Source: Chrysogorgia sp. JL179-B06
Lineage: Eukaryota > Cnidaria > Anthozoa > Scleralcyonacea > Chrysogorgiidae
Direction of reading: 5' to 3'
Assembly (NCBI GenBank): GCA_035772405.1
Contig: JAYKKM010000437.1
Location: 10,347,001 to 10,411,000, forward strand
DNA length: 64,000 bases
Shown: piece after piece, positions 12,640-23,290 of the stretch
Layout of the letters: each line of letters opens with the position of its first letter
How positions within the stretch are numbered: the first letter of the stretch is position 1
Notes under the pieces: model-generated
Database searches by the model: none
What the model was told of the DNA's origin: nothing
The model's input: the letters and a program-made list of their open reading frames with translations, nothing else
Made by a program: the position numbers and the translations under genes

Positions 12640-12985
12640 CTAAGGTGTCTAAATTTGCGTGTCCAATTACGCAAATTTACAATTAACATACAAAATGGGC
12701 AAATTTATTATTTGCAATGGGCAAATTTACACAGCTTGGCGTGTAATTTTACACATATTGGTTTGTAAGTTGTGTACAATTACACATCTTTGTTGTGTAA
12801 AATTACACACCTTTTTTCGATGCTATTTTGCACATATTTTATTTTGCAAAGGTGTGTCAATTTGTACACCTTTGAAAAAACCCGTACATCTTTGCAAAAA
12901 ACACGCCTGTCAAATTTACACACCTTGTTTGGTAATACACACCTTTTAAACTTTACATACTTTTAAATATACACATCTTTGAATT
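12640..12985. repeat. array of TGTAAATTTACACA-type palindromes
   Basis: About 340 bp in which short palindromic units of the form TGTGTAAAATTACACACC recur every 15-30 bp with degenerate spacers. A second array with the same theme is at 52925-53265. The 96- and 64-codon frames across it are repeat-derived. Confidence 0.7.
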
Positions 12986-13019
12986 TTATGTTATTTTCAG
13001 CTGTTAGTAATATTTAAAA

Positions 13020-14460
13020 GAATAAATTTTATGCGCGGGCGTCATGAGATGGAAAACCCACGTATTCATTAACGGAAGCAATGAACCCACAGTAACAGGG
13101 CTGAAGTCGAGCAATAATACGCCACAAGTAAAATAATTAAAATTTTTCGAAGAAGGTATACTACAGATGATAAAGAACCATGAATTCGGAAGCCATGGTA
13201 GGAAATTAGCACCCGAGTCCTGACGTAAGATAATTTTAAAAACCACCCAAAATTTAAAAAGCAAAGAGCGAGTTAGGCAAAGTGAGCAACGTTTTCCTCT
13301 CACTCCAAGCTCCGATTCCACAACTCCGTAAACAATTGGAGAAATTCTGATGCCGTCATACTAGTGGATAAATTCTGATTCCGTCAACAATATCGACCGG
13401 AAAAGTAAGCACATTCCCTTCATGTCATTTGATATACTCGACTAATCGACTTCTCCCCTTAGCTTCCATCATTGAATTTCTACTCAACAAAGAAATATCC
13501 TGGAAAATCAAGCAAACGGCAAATAAAGGAAAATAACATGCCATTTCACTGCTGTTTAAGCTATGGGTCAAGGGATAGAGGGAGCACGAGCACATTTGAT
13601 GTGAAAATGGGAAGCTACAGTATATGACGGAGTAGAGGAATGCGCGATTATTGGTTCATCCTAGAAAAATTAGGAAAAACATTCGGAAAACAAAACATCG
13701 AGTATACAAAGACGACGGCGGGCCTATAGCTGCAATGAAGAACGTAAACGGTATAGACAAGCTGACAAATCGAGAAAGATACTGAGAGATCTTCAACAGC
13801 TTTGGGCGTAATAACATAACCACACAGTAAACCAACCGGAAAGTCGCCAACTTCCTCGGACATCATTTTCAACTTACACAACGGCACATTTTATACGACT
13901 AACCACTACAGTCAATATATAATCACCCACCTTCGATCAATCAACAAATGAATATCACAACTTTCATGCGACTAACCAACATTTCAAGCGGCTGTCCCGC
14001 CATATACAGTAGCAAGATTCCCTCAAACGCAGCAAATCTGACGACAACTTAACATACCTCAACCACGAAGCCTCTTTCAACACGATTCCGAAACGGCAAC
14101 GACTAAGACACGTCATATGGTTTAACCCCCATCAATTCCCACGTCGGAAATTTCTAAGCCTTATCGACAAGCACTTATCGAGAACTAACAAAATCTTCAA
14201 CAGAAACAAATAATGTGAAAAACCAGCTACATATGTATATTCCAAACATGAAATATGCCATCAACGGTCACAACAACCACATCCTTTTAAAAGCAAAACC
14301 GATTCGACGCGCCAACACAAAATAAATGCAACTGCCAAAGGAATGCCCGATTCCCACCAACGTTATATACAAAGCCAAGGTAACTATAATGACAACGCAA
14401 TACATTGGGATGGCATCCAGTGAATTTAAATTAAGTGCGATACTGAAACTATACGCATAA
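13020..14460 (+). pseudogene. degraded PLE (third family), C-terminal part
   Basis: Through stops and frameshifts the plus strand encodes SIIEFLLNKEISWKIK near 13470, then MPNMKYAINGHN near 14260, a KPIRRANTK linker near 14300, and NVIYKAKVT...QYIGM near 14370, the GIY and YIG strands of the nuclease. This order is that of a PLE C-terminal half. The end runs out near 14460, before a (TA)n array. Not functional. The minus-strand 105- and 79-codon frames here are shadows. Confidence 0.55.
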
Positions 14461-14518
14461 TTATTCCGCTATGAGAGATACAACTCTCTAAATACATGCA
14501 TCTCTAGAAAAAACGACG

Positions 14519-14789
<271 letters not shown>

Positions 14790-14814
14790 ATAAAGCGTCA
14801 TCTGCAATTGTATT

Positions 14815-14890
14815 AAAAACTTTTCATTAACAACGTTTCGGCCCCCTTTTCAGGTCCTGATACAATGTTCTATATATATATATATATATA
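14815..14890 (-). repeat. PLE-type terminus with GAAACG core
   Basis: On the minus strand CCTGAAAAGG...GGCCGAAACGTTG resembles the hammerhead-like terminal motif of the other PLE ends but lacks a clear CTGATGA. (TA)n bounds it on both sides. 14890-15290 holds nothing recognisable. Confidence 0.4.
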
Positions 14891-15299
14891 CTAACTTTTA
14901 TTCCTTTGCTGTAACGAAAGCACGCAAGATAATAACGTTTCGTTAACAATTTCACGAACCGTTATGCGTTGTCAGTCAGCAAATTTCTTGGTTGTCAAAC
15001 AGCTAAACCGTACTATTACACCTGGTATGCTGTTTAGGTACATTATATACTCGTGGTCGTTTCTCAAACGAACCAGTTCTATATCAATAGAATAAATTAT
15101 ATGCGGTATCATTTCATGCATCGATGCACGTTTTTCGGATGTGTAGGATAAACAGCTTATATTATGACACATTTGCTTATCAAGCAACACAAATTATTTC
15201 AAGACAAGTTAAGACAGACCTCTTATCACTTTTCAGTTAAGTCATTAAAAATTATCTCAAATGAAGAGAAACGAATTATTTGACTTCAAATTTAACTCT

Positions 15300-15340
15300 C
15301 TGACGAAGGACTTTCGTTGGAAACGTCAGACCTCTTATCA
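15300..15340 (+). ncRNA. hammerhead-like core, CTGACGA variant
   Basis: CTGACGAAGGAC ... GGAAACGTCAG, followed about 60 bp later by TTTCAACACTGCCTACGCAGC, which is close to the text after the PLE end at 22180. It is a solo PLE terminus. Stem II is weak here. 15345-15790 holds nothing else. Confidence 0.35.
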
Positions 15341-15786
15341 CTACCAACATTTGCGAGTAGTTTCAATTTGTATTTCAACACTGCCTACGCAGCACAATAC
15401 TTTTATATCACATTGTATTGTTTGTTTTTTGGCTTTCAAAATGGCTGTTAAGAAAGTAGAGAGAAAATGGTTTAGAAATTTCTACATTAAATTTGTATAA
15501 ATCGCAGAACATAGGCCGTTTAGCGTAAATAAGTACTAGGTATCCCACCCCATCATATAGCGTATCAAAGGGATGAAGTCTTGTTAATTATTCAATAAGA
15601 GAGTAAGGCAGTGTTCACATAGCTATAGGTACTGGAACAGCTTGAACACATCAAGTACCTAGGTAATCAGTTGGGTGAAGATGGATATTGTGTGAGAGAG
15701 AGAAGAGCACGAGTGGCGATGGCCAAATAGACCCTTGAAACACATATCGAACTCTTTTGACAATCCACAATTGAAGAAGAGGTCAT

Positions 15787-15789
<3 letters not shown>

Positions 15790-15858
<69 letters not shown>
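15790..15858. repeat. (TA)n microsatellite
   Basis: TA array at the outer edge of the inverted terminus pair 15895-16213. Confidence 0.96.
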
Positions 15859-15862
<4 letters not shown>

Positions 15863-15894
15863 AATGCTAAAATGGCAGCCAGGATTTGTCATAA

Positions 15895-16209
15895 TTTAAA
15901 ATAGTTGAGATTAGTTTGTCACTGACTAGATAAAAAACGTACATACAACGTTTTTATTAAACTTTATTAAGACGTTTCGACCGAACAACTACGGTCTTCG
16001 TCGGTTAAAAATATATTGAAAGTCAAAACAGACTGAAATAGATCCAAGTTATGCTAATAGAATACAGTGTGAAAAAAGGGACTTATAAACATCGGGAATT
16101 TCTATTCGAAACGGTCGAAAATTTCGGTCGAAACGTCTTAATAAAGTTTTATAAAAACGTTGTATGTACGTTTTTTAACTAGTCAGTGACAAACTAATCT
16201 CAACTATTT

Positions 16210-16213
<4 letters not shown>
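15895..16213. mobile_element. inverted pair of PLE-type termini
   Basis: GTTGAGATTAGTTTGTCACT at the left recurs as its inverse complement at the right, followed inward on both sides by AACGTTTTTATTAAACTTTATTAAGACGTTTCGACCG or its complement. TA arrays lie outside both arms (15790-15858 and 16214-16256). The layout repeats that at 11148-11918 with a different sequence. Confidence 0.65.
15966..16005 (-). ncRNA. hammerhead-like core with perfect stem II
   Basis: On the minus strand CCGACGAA, then GACCG pairing with CGGTC, then GAAACGTC. The right arm keeps only the GAAACGTC half (near 16130). The first core base is C in place of U, so activity is uncertain. Confidence 0.4.

Positions 16214-16256
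<43 letters not shown>
16214..16256. repeat. (TA)n microsatellite
   Basis: TA array between the inverted terminus pair and the tRNA-Ala-like composite element. A matching array lies at 16583-16603. Confidence 0.96.
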
Positions 16257-16258
<2 letters not shown>

Positions 16259-16582
16259 AAAGGATTTATGGTGAAGGAAAATTTCGAGTGTTGGAATACA
16301 TACATTTTAAGACCAAACCGGGACCAGTTGCGAAAAATGCAACTTCAAGGCCTTCCGCCTGGAATTGAACCCGCGACCCTGCGATGCTAGTGCAGTGCTC
16401 TGACCACTGAGCTACGGAAGCCGTTGCCGAGAGCCTAGTCACGAGTTCTGTATATATGGTGGTGGTAATGCCGGGATAAGATTCTGGGTATATCATAGGT
16501 AATTTTTCGCAACTGGTCCCGATTTGGTCTTAAAATGTATGTATTCCAACACTCGAAATTTTCCTTCACCATAAATCCTTTC
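16257..16582. mobile_element. composite element: tRNA-like core within 80-bp inverted repeats
   Basis: AAAGGATTTATGGTGAAGG at the left and its inverse complement at the right continue as about 80-bp arms (16257-16338, 16505-16582) that are nearly identical. Between them lies a tRNA-Ala-like core. (TA)n flanks both ends. Partial copies at 10806, 61440 and 62100 show it is a dispersed family. It could be a SINE captured in a TIR element or a head-to-head SINE dimer. Confidence 0.65.
16349..16422 (-). repeat. tRNA-Ala(AGC)-derived core
   Basis: The minus strand reads GGCTTCC, an A-box-like TAGCTCAGTGGTCAGAGC, an anticodon arm CTGCA-CTAGCAT-CGCAG (anticodon AGC), a B-box-like GGTTCAATTCC, and GGAAGGCC closing the acceptor stem with one extra base. 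It folds by eye as a cloverleaf with small defects, as expected for an old tRNA-derived SINE head. The inverted-repeat context argues against a cellular tRNA gene. Confidence 0.55.
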
Positions 16583-16639
16583 TATATATATATATATATA
16601 TATAGCAAAGTGAAAAGGTGGTAAACTGCCAAGAATTTA

Positions 16640-16680
16640 GTGACGAGATACTCACGTTTCGAGCGGAGCCCTTCATCAGA
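16640..16680 (-). ncRNA. hammerhead-like ribozyme, left PLE end
   Basis: CTGATGA, stem II GGGC-TCC-GCTC (one G.U), GAAACG, then CGTC as a likely stem III partner and cleavage triplet. This is the minimal type I layout known from PLE termini. It reads GAAACGTGAG where the right copy has GAAACGTCAG. Confidence 0.6.
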
Positions 16681-16988
16681 GTAAGACGAGATGAAATAAA
16701 ATAAATAGGGCTTATATAATGCCAAAAGGGTGTCACAGGTAGAAAGTAGCCAATCAAATGCACGGGAAATAAACTAACTAATAATTAATTAGATGGGAAA
16801 AGTTAAATCATTTGCTATTTTTAAAGTCGATCAATAAGCAGACTGATGGGGTGGGAGAAATGACAGGTCCGATATTCAAGGGGATTAGGCGATAATAATA
16901 GAAACAAAGACTTGAAAAGGAATGAAAGTGCATAAGCTAATAATAAAAAGTTCCAAGCAAAATAAAATAATAAAAAACTTTTGGGAAA

Positions 16989-17400
16989 TTAAATAAAAGA
17001 AAAACGTTCGTTAAGACCAAGAGGATGTGTGGTGCCAAGTTTAAAAATGAGACGCTTCTCTTGCCGCTTGCGGTTATCGTTACCACCGGAAATGGGAAGG
17101 ATGGTACAGACTTTCATGTCTGAAACCAAATGGTTGGAGCTGTTGAAAAGGCGGGCTACAGGTTTGTCACCATCATTGATCCTCACGGAACGAAGATGTT
17201 CAGCAAACCTGTCTGAAAGGCGTCGCCCAGTTTCACCGATGTAGATTTTAGGGCATTTATCGAAAGAAATGCAATAAATTATGTTGGTGGACGTATATGA
17301 AAAAGCATGACGGATTGTGTGGTCGAATTTGCGGGCAGTAATAACTGTAGTGGGATTGAGAAAAGGGCATGTGCTACAGCGGGAACGGCCGCAAGAAAAT
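16989..17400 (-). pseudogene. PLE Cys linker and GIY-YIG nuclease, left copy
   Basis: The minus strand encodes CGRSRCSTCPFLNP, IIYCISFDKCPKIYIGETG and RRLSDRFAEHLRSVRIND, ending at GLNERFSFI and a stop at 16989. The GIY (IYC) and YIG (IYIG) strands and the catalytic R and E positions are present, unlike in the right copy. It is in a different frame from the RT. Confidence 0.75.
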
Positions 17401-17435
17401 GTTCCCGCTCGACTAAGGAGTCACGAATGTTTTTA

Positions 17436-18428
17436 TTACGGCGAAAAGATACCAAAAGGGTTGTCGGTGAAAATGGCTGACGTCTCAGGATCATTTTGTA
17501 AAATGTGAAAATTCCGATTAATAATATTTTTAACTTTAAAATTGAAAGCATGAAATCTTAGAACTAAAGGAATTGTATTGTTTGAAACTCGTTCCACAGA
17601 TGGTTCAAGGGCGTCTAAACGGGGGACGAGAAAAGCTTTCTGAACGGCGAGGTCTAAAAGGTTGGTAGGGTAACCACGTTGGACAAAAAAAGATCTCATT
17701 TCCATTGATTTGGCTTGAAAATCTTGGTCGTCGCTACATAAGCGGCGAAGACGCAAGAATTGAGAGTAAGGGATGGATTGTTTAGTGTGGTTGGGATGAG
17801 AGGATGAAAATAGAAGATAACTATGGGAGTCAGTAGGCTTGTACGAGACCGACGTTTTCAGCGAATCACCATTAATCGAAATTAAAATATCAAGGAACGA
17901 CACAGAGGTCTCGCTGATTTCCCACGTGAACTTCAGAGCAGGATGAAAATCATCAACAAAGTTGATGAACTGCTCTAAAAGGACACGTGAACACGACGCT
18001 GTTCCTAAACAGTCATCGATAAGTCTGCCGAAAAAATCAGGCAAGGGACCCGTGTATTGTTCAAAGATCTGTTTTTCAACATAACCAACAAATAAGTTAG
18101 CATAGCTTGGACCCATTTTGGTGCCCATCGCAACACCACTTATTATTTGTTGATAATGTTCACCATCAAACGAAAAATTGTTAAGGGTAAGCACTAGTTC
18201 TGCTAAACGGAGTAACGTGGTTGTGGAGGGTTCTAAATTAGTGCGCTGATCAAAGAAAAACTTCAGAGCTTCAAGGCCATCACAATGGGGAATGACGGTG
18301 TATAAGGACTTGACGTCCATCGTGAAAATAAATTTATCGGAACTACTGAAACGTAACTGGTCGAAAATTTGCAAGGCATGTTTAGTATCTTTGATATAAG
18401 AAGGCAACTTCTTAACCAAAGGATACAT
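17436..18428 (-). pseudogene. PLE reverse transcriptase, left copy
   Basis: A 330-codon frame with the RT core: FTMDVKSLYTVIPH, GVAMGTKMGPSYANLF, a RLIDDCLG catalytic box (usually RYIDD or RFIDD; the last two D coordinate metal) and FTWEISETSVSFLDILI. RT copies the element RNA into DNA. The frame is lost near 17450 (ending NPFGIFSP), where the right copy continues into RRNKNIRDSL. A 31-nt gap relative to the right copy near 17410 breaks the linker again. The upstream N-terminal region is in other frames, so the gene is inactive. Confidence 0.85.
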
Positions 18429-18436
18429 AACGTTGT

Positions 18437-19403
18437 CTAGAAAACTGGAAACGAGCTCGGTGGGGCAACTACAAGCGGAAACAATCGGCCTGCCAGGATT
18501 GTTAGGTTTATGGATTTTAGGTAGGAAATATATATGACAGGCGTTCTGAGGGTTGTTAATATAAGGTTAGATGCAGAGGCAGGCAATTCACCGGCTTGGA
18601 TGAAATTCTTGATGGTAGTTTTGACGGATTTTTGGTGAGATTGAGTGGGATCGGAATTCAACTTAGTATAAAAGATGGTGTCGCTGAGTTGACGAAGAGC
18701 CTCTTGTCGATACAAGTCCGCTCTCCAGACAACTACAGCGCCATCTTTGTCCGCAGGTTTTATGACAACGTCATTTCGGCATCGTAATGAATTCAAAGCT
18801 AGAAGCTCTTCTTTGTTGAGGTTATGAACTTGTTTTCTGCGCGGAGGGTGCAATTTATCAATGTCATGGCGGCATTGTCTATACGAAAAGATCAAGGGAA
18901 GAAAAATCGCCTTCGGATGGAGACCAAGACGACTTCTTGGGGTTGAGTTCTTCGAAAATATCCTTATTGCTATTGAAAGTGGGCTTATCATGAAAAAAGG
19001 CTTTGAGGCGCATGCGGCGGAAGAAAGATTCGGTATCCTCTTTAACTGAAAATAGATCAATGGGCCCGGAGTTGGGAACAAACTTGAGACCTTTCGCAAG
19101 AACAGATCTCTCGGGGTCAGATAATGGCAAATCAGAGGGAATAGTGAAAACTAGACGAGTGACTTCGTTAGAGGAACTAGTGCTTTGGGAGGGATTCGGG
19201 GCGGGACCCAGTAATTTGGCCAATTTGGACGCCTTAACGTCTTTAAGAAAAACATAGAGTCTGGAATTTAGCATGCGAATTTGTTGAACGATAGCGGTAA
19301 ACAAAATAGGTGGGCAGACCTGGGAGAGAGAGGACTTACATCCCGAGATGTCGTCATCAGTATGTTGTAAATTACTGGACATAGATTTAATAGTGATACG
19401 CAT
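18437..19403 (-). pseudogene. PLE N-terminal region, left copy
   Basis: Two overlapping frames (18879-19403 and 18437-19099) encode a Ser-rich start, LSDPERSVLAKGLKFVP, RMRLKAFFHDKP, NDVVIKPADKDGAVVVWR and, frameshifted near 18535, the PKIHKPNNPGRPIV segment. This is the conserved domain upstream of PLE RTs. The frame changes near 18880 and 18535 break it. Confidence 0.75.
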
Positions 19404-19415
19404 TCCCGTCGTTTG
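19404..19415. other. 12-nt spacer at the centre of the PLE palindrome
   Basis: TCCCGTCGTTTG separates GATACGCAT from ATGCGTATC. Such a short loop between 2.8-kb arms would extrude as a cruciform or snap back in single-stranded DNA or RNA. Confidence 0.9.
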
Positions 19416-19544
19416 ATGCGTATCACTATTAAATCTATGTCCAGTAATTTACAACATACTGATGACGACATCTCGGGATGTAAGTCCTCTCTCTCCCAGG
19501 TCTGTCCACCTATTTTGTTTACCGCTATCGTTTAACAAATTCGC

Positions 19545-20382
19545 ATGCTTAATTCCAGACTCTATGTTTTTCTTAAAGACGTTAAGTCGTCCAAATTGGC
19601 TAAATTACTGGGTCCCTCCCCGAATCGGCCCTCCCAAAGCACTAGTTCCTCTAACGAAGTCACTAGTCTAGTTTTCACTATTCGCTCTGATTTGCCATTA
19701 TCTGACCCCGAGAGATCTGTTCTTGAGAAAGGCCTCAAGTTTGTTCCCAACTCCGGGCCCATCGATCTATTTTCAGTTAAAGAGGATACCGAATCTTTCT
19801 TAAGCCGCATGCGCCTCAAAGCCTTTTTTCATGATAAGCCCACTTTCAATAGCAATAAGGATATTTTCGAAGAACTCAACCCCAAGAAGTCGTCTTGGTC
19901 TCCATCCGAAGGCGATTTTTCTTCCCTTGATCTTTTCGTAAGACAATGCCGCCATGACATTGATAAATGGCACCCTCCGCGCAGAAAACAAGTTCATAAC
20001 CTCAAAAAAAGAAGAGTTTTTAGCTTTGAATTCATTACGATGCCGAAATGACGTTGTCATAAAACCTGCGGACAAAGGTGGCGCTGTAGTTTTCTGGAGA
20101 GCGGACTTGTATCGACAAGAGGCTCTTCGTCAACTCAGCGACACCATCTTTTATACTAAGTTGAATTCCGATCCCACTCAATCCCACCAAAAATCCGTCA
20201 AAACTACCATCAAGAATTTCATCCAAGCCGGTGAATTGCCTGCCTCTGCATCTAACCTTATATTAACAACCCCCAGAACGTCTGTCATATATTTCCTACC
20301 TAAAATCCATAAACCTAACAATCCTGGCAGGCCGATTGTTCCGCTTGTAGTTGCCCCACCGAGCTCGTTTCCAGTTTTCTAG
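19545..20382 (+). pseudogene. PLE N-terminal region, right copy
   Basis: Frames 19545-20051 and 19954-20382 carry the same conserved segments as the left copy, including NDVVIKPADKGGAVVFWR and LPKIHKPNNPGRPIV, the last better preserved here. A 1-nt expansion of an A run near 20010 shifts the frame, and a stop precedes the RT. Confidence 0.75.
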
Positions 20383-20390
20383 ACAACGTT

Positions 20391-21597
20391 ATGTATCCTT
20401 TGGTTAAGAAGTTGCCTTCTTATATCAAAGTTACGTTACGTTTCAGTAGTTCCGATAAATTTATTTTCACGATGGACGTCAAGTCCTTATACACCGTCAT
20501 TCCCCATTGTGATGGCCTTGAAGCTCTGAAGTTTTTCTTTGATCAGCGCACTAATTTAGAACCCTCCACAACCACGTTACTCCGTTTAGCAGAACTAGTG
20601 CTTACCCTTAACAATTTTTCGTTTGATGGTGAACATTATCAACAAATAAGTGGTGTTGCGATGGGCACCAAAATGGGTCCAAGCTATGCTAACTTATTTG
20701 TTGGTTATGTTGAAAAACAGATCTTTGAACAATACACGGGTCCCTTGCTTGTTTTTTTCGGCAGATTTATCGATGACTGTTTAGGAACAGCGTCGTGTTC
20801 ACGTGTCCTTTTAGAGCAGTTCATCAACTTTGTTGATGATTTTCATCCTGCTCTGAAATTCACGTGGGAAATCAGCGAGACCTCTGTGTCGTTCCTTGAT
20901 ATTTTAATTTCGATTAATGGTGATTCGCTGAAAACGTCGGTCTCGTACAAGCCTACTGACTTCCCATAGTTATCTTCTATTTTCATCCTCTCATCCCAAC
21001 CACACTAAACAATCCATCCCTTACTCTCAATTCTTGCGTCTTCGCCGCTTATGTAGCGACGACCAAGATTTTCAAGCCAAATCAATGGAAATGAAATCTT
21101 TTTTTGTCCAACGTGGTTACCCTACCAACCTTTTAGACCTCGCCGTTCAGAAAGCTTTTCTCGTCCCCCGTTTAGACGCCCTTGAACCATCTTTGGAACG
21201 AGTTTCAAATAATAAAATTCATTTAGTTCTAACATTTCATCCTTTCAATTTTAAAGTTAAAAATATTATTAATCGGAATTTTCACATTTTACAAAATGAT
21301 CCTGAGACGTCAGCCATTTTCACCGACAACCCTTTGGTATCTTTTCGCCGTAATAAAAACATTCGTGACTCCTTAGTACAGAGTTCCCTTAAACAAAATA
21401 CCTCGGCACGAGCGGGAACATTTTCTTGCGGCCGTTCCCGCTGTAACACATGCCCTTTTCTCAATCCCACTACAGTTATTACTGCCCCCAAATTCGACCA
21501 CACAATCCGTCATGCTTTTTCATGCACGTCCACCAACATAATCGGTGAAACTGGGCGACGCCTTTCAGACAGGTTTGTGAATATCTTCGTTCCGTGA
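20391..21597 (+). pseudogene. PLE reverse transcriptase and linker, right copy
   Basis: Frames 20391-20969 and 21034-21597 carry TMDVKSLYTVIPH, GVAMGTKMGPSYANLF, GRFIDDCLG and FLDILISI, then the linker with CGRSRCNTCPFLNP. The GIY-YIG domain has lost its IYC and YIG strands: STNII runs straight into GETGRRLSDRF. So this copy keeps the better RT box but no nuclease core, the opposite of the left copy. Confidence 0.8.
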
Positions 21598-22100
21598 GGA
21601 TCAATGATGGTGACAAACCTGTAGCCCGCCATTTCAACAGCTCCAACCATTTGGTTTCAGACATGAAAGTCTGTGCCATCCTTCCCATTTCCGGTGGTAA
21701 CGATAACCGCAAGCAGCAAGAGAAGCGTTTCATTTTTAAACTTGGCACCACACATCCTCTTGGTCTTAACGAACGTTTTTCTTTTATTTAATTTCCCAAA
21801 AGTTTTTTATTATTTTAGTTTGCTTGGAACTTTTTATTATTAGCTTATGCACTTTCATTCCTTTTCAAGTCTTTGTTTCTATTATTATCGCCTAATCCCC
21901 TTGAATATTGGACCTGTCATTTCTCCCACCCCCTCAGTCTGCTTATTGATCGACTTTAAAAATAGCAAATGATTTAACTTTTCCCATCTAATTAATTATT
22001 AGTTAGTTTATTTCCCGTGCATTTGATTGGCTACTTTCTACCTGTGACACCCTTTTGGCATTATAGAAGCCCTATTTATTTTATTTCATCTCGTCTTACT

Positions 22101-22140
22101 CTGATGAAGGGCTCCGCTCGAAACGTCAGTATCTCGTCAC
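22101..22140 (+). ncRNA. hammerhead-like ribozyme, right PLE end
   Basis: CTGATGAAGGGCTCCGCTC followed by GAAACGTCAGTATCTCGTC. Core segments CTGATGA and GAAA are intact. Stem II closes as GGGC/GCTC, and ACG/CGT may form a minimal stem III before the GTC. A close relative without CTGATGA is at 61277. Confidence 0.6.
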
Positions 22141-22222
22141 TAAATTATTGGCAGTTTACCACATTTTCACTTTGCTATACATTCAAAACACTGTCTACGC
22201 AGCACTCTACTTTTTTACTACA

Positions 22223-22747
<525 letters not shown>

Positions 22748-23290
22748 CTGTATATATAGTGAAAGTAGTCTATGCTATAATGTCAACTTTTTGGGTTCAT
22801 ATTGAACTGCATTGTTATGCAAGCCTTGTACAGAGAACTATGTTATATAACTATTTTATCTTTATGTTCAACTTCATTTTTATGCAACTGTTCACTTACA
22901 TCTGTTTAATATTACACATGTTCATGAACTACTACTTTATTGTGAATAGATGTTGATAATGGTTACAACACAAGGGGGGTCAACAAGCCAGGGACAGATG
23001 ATACATGTGCAGGGTGCTGTGCATGAATGTCTTACCCCAGATAGATGTCTTACGTACCCCAGAGTGCAAGTACCTATGGTCTAGCAAGCTCATTGTGAGC
23101 TCCATATATATATATATATAACTCACTGCTATGGTATTACCTAAACCATAACCGCATGTGTACGAGGCTGTACTACTATACCTCCGCTGCGACATTGACT
23201 TCAATAAGCCCACCACTTATTTTTGAAATTTTGCTCAATATCACGATTGCTTTGGATTTCGAGGCAGCACTTCCCTTGCGATAGTAACTT

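Larger units (their letters stand above)
16602..19403 (-). mobile_element. Penelope-like element, left copy of inverted pair
   Basis: A 2.8-kb 5'-truncated PLE reading leftward. From the centre outward it holds the N-terminal ORF region, RT, Cys linker, GIY-YIG nuclease, a short 3' region, and a hammerhead-like terminus at 16640-16680. Its inverse copy starts 12 nt away at 19416. Both copies begin at the same nucleotide (ATGCGTATC), so one event probably made the palindrome. The outer end abuts (TA)n and the tRNA-like composite. Confidence 0.85.
19416..22179 (+). mobile_element. Penelope-like element, right copy of inverted pair
   Basis: Mirror image of 16602-19403 with its own set of indels. 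It lacks about 27 nt after TATATCAAAG near 20430, has an extra T near 20965 that ends one frame, and has lost about 40 nt of the GIY-YIG core near 21540. The outer end carries a hammerhead-like terminus at 22101-22140 and abuts a 0.5-kb (TA)n array. Confidence 0.85.

Noticed and set aside
12640..12985. CRISPR-like array of short palindromic repeats
   Set aside because: No constant repeat or constant spacer length, and the setting is eukaryotic. It is a palindromic satellite.
16349..16422. functional tRNA-Ala gene
   Set aside because: Extra acceptor base, anticodon-stem mismatch, inverted-repeat context and several degraded copies show it is a SINE-type core.
16602..22179. assembly artefact (reverse-complement duplication)
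   Set aside because: The arms differ by several indels and many substitutions, so they are separate sequences in the genome.
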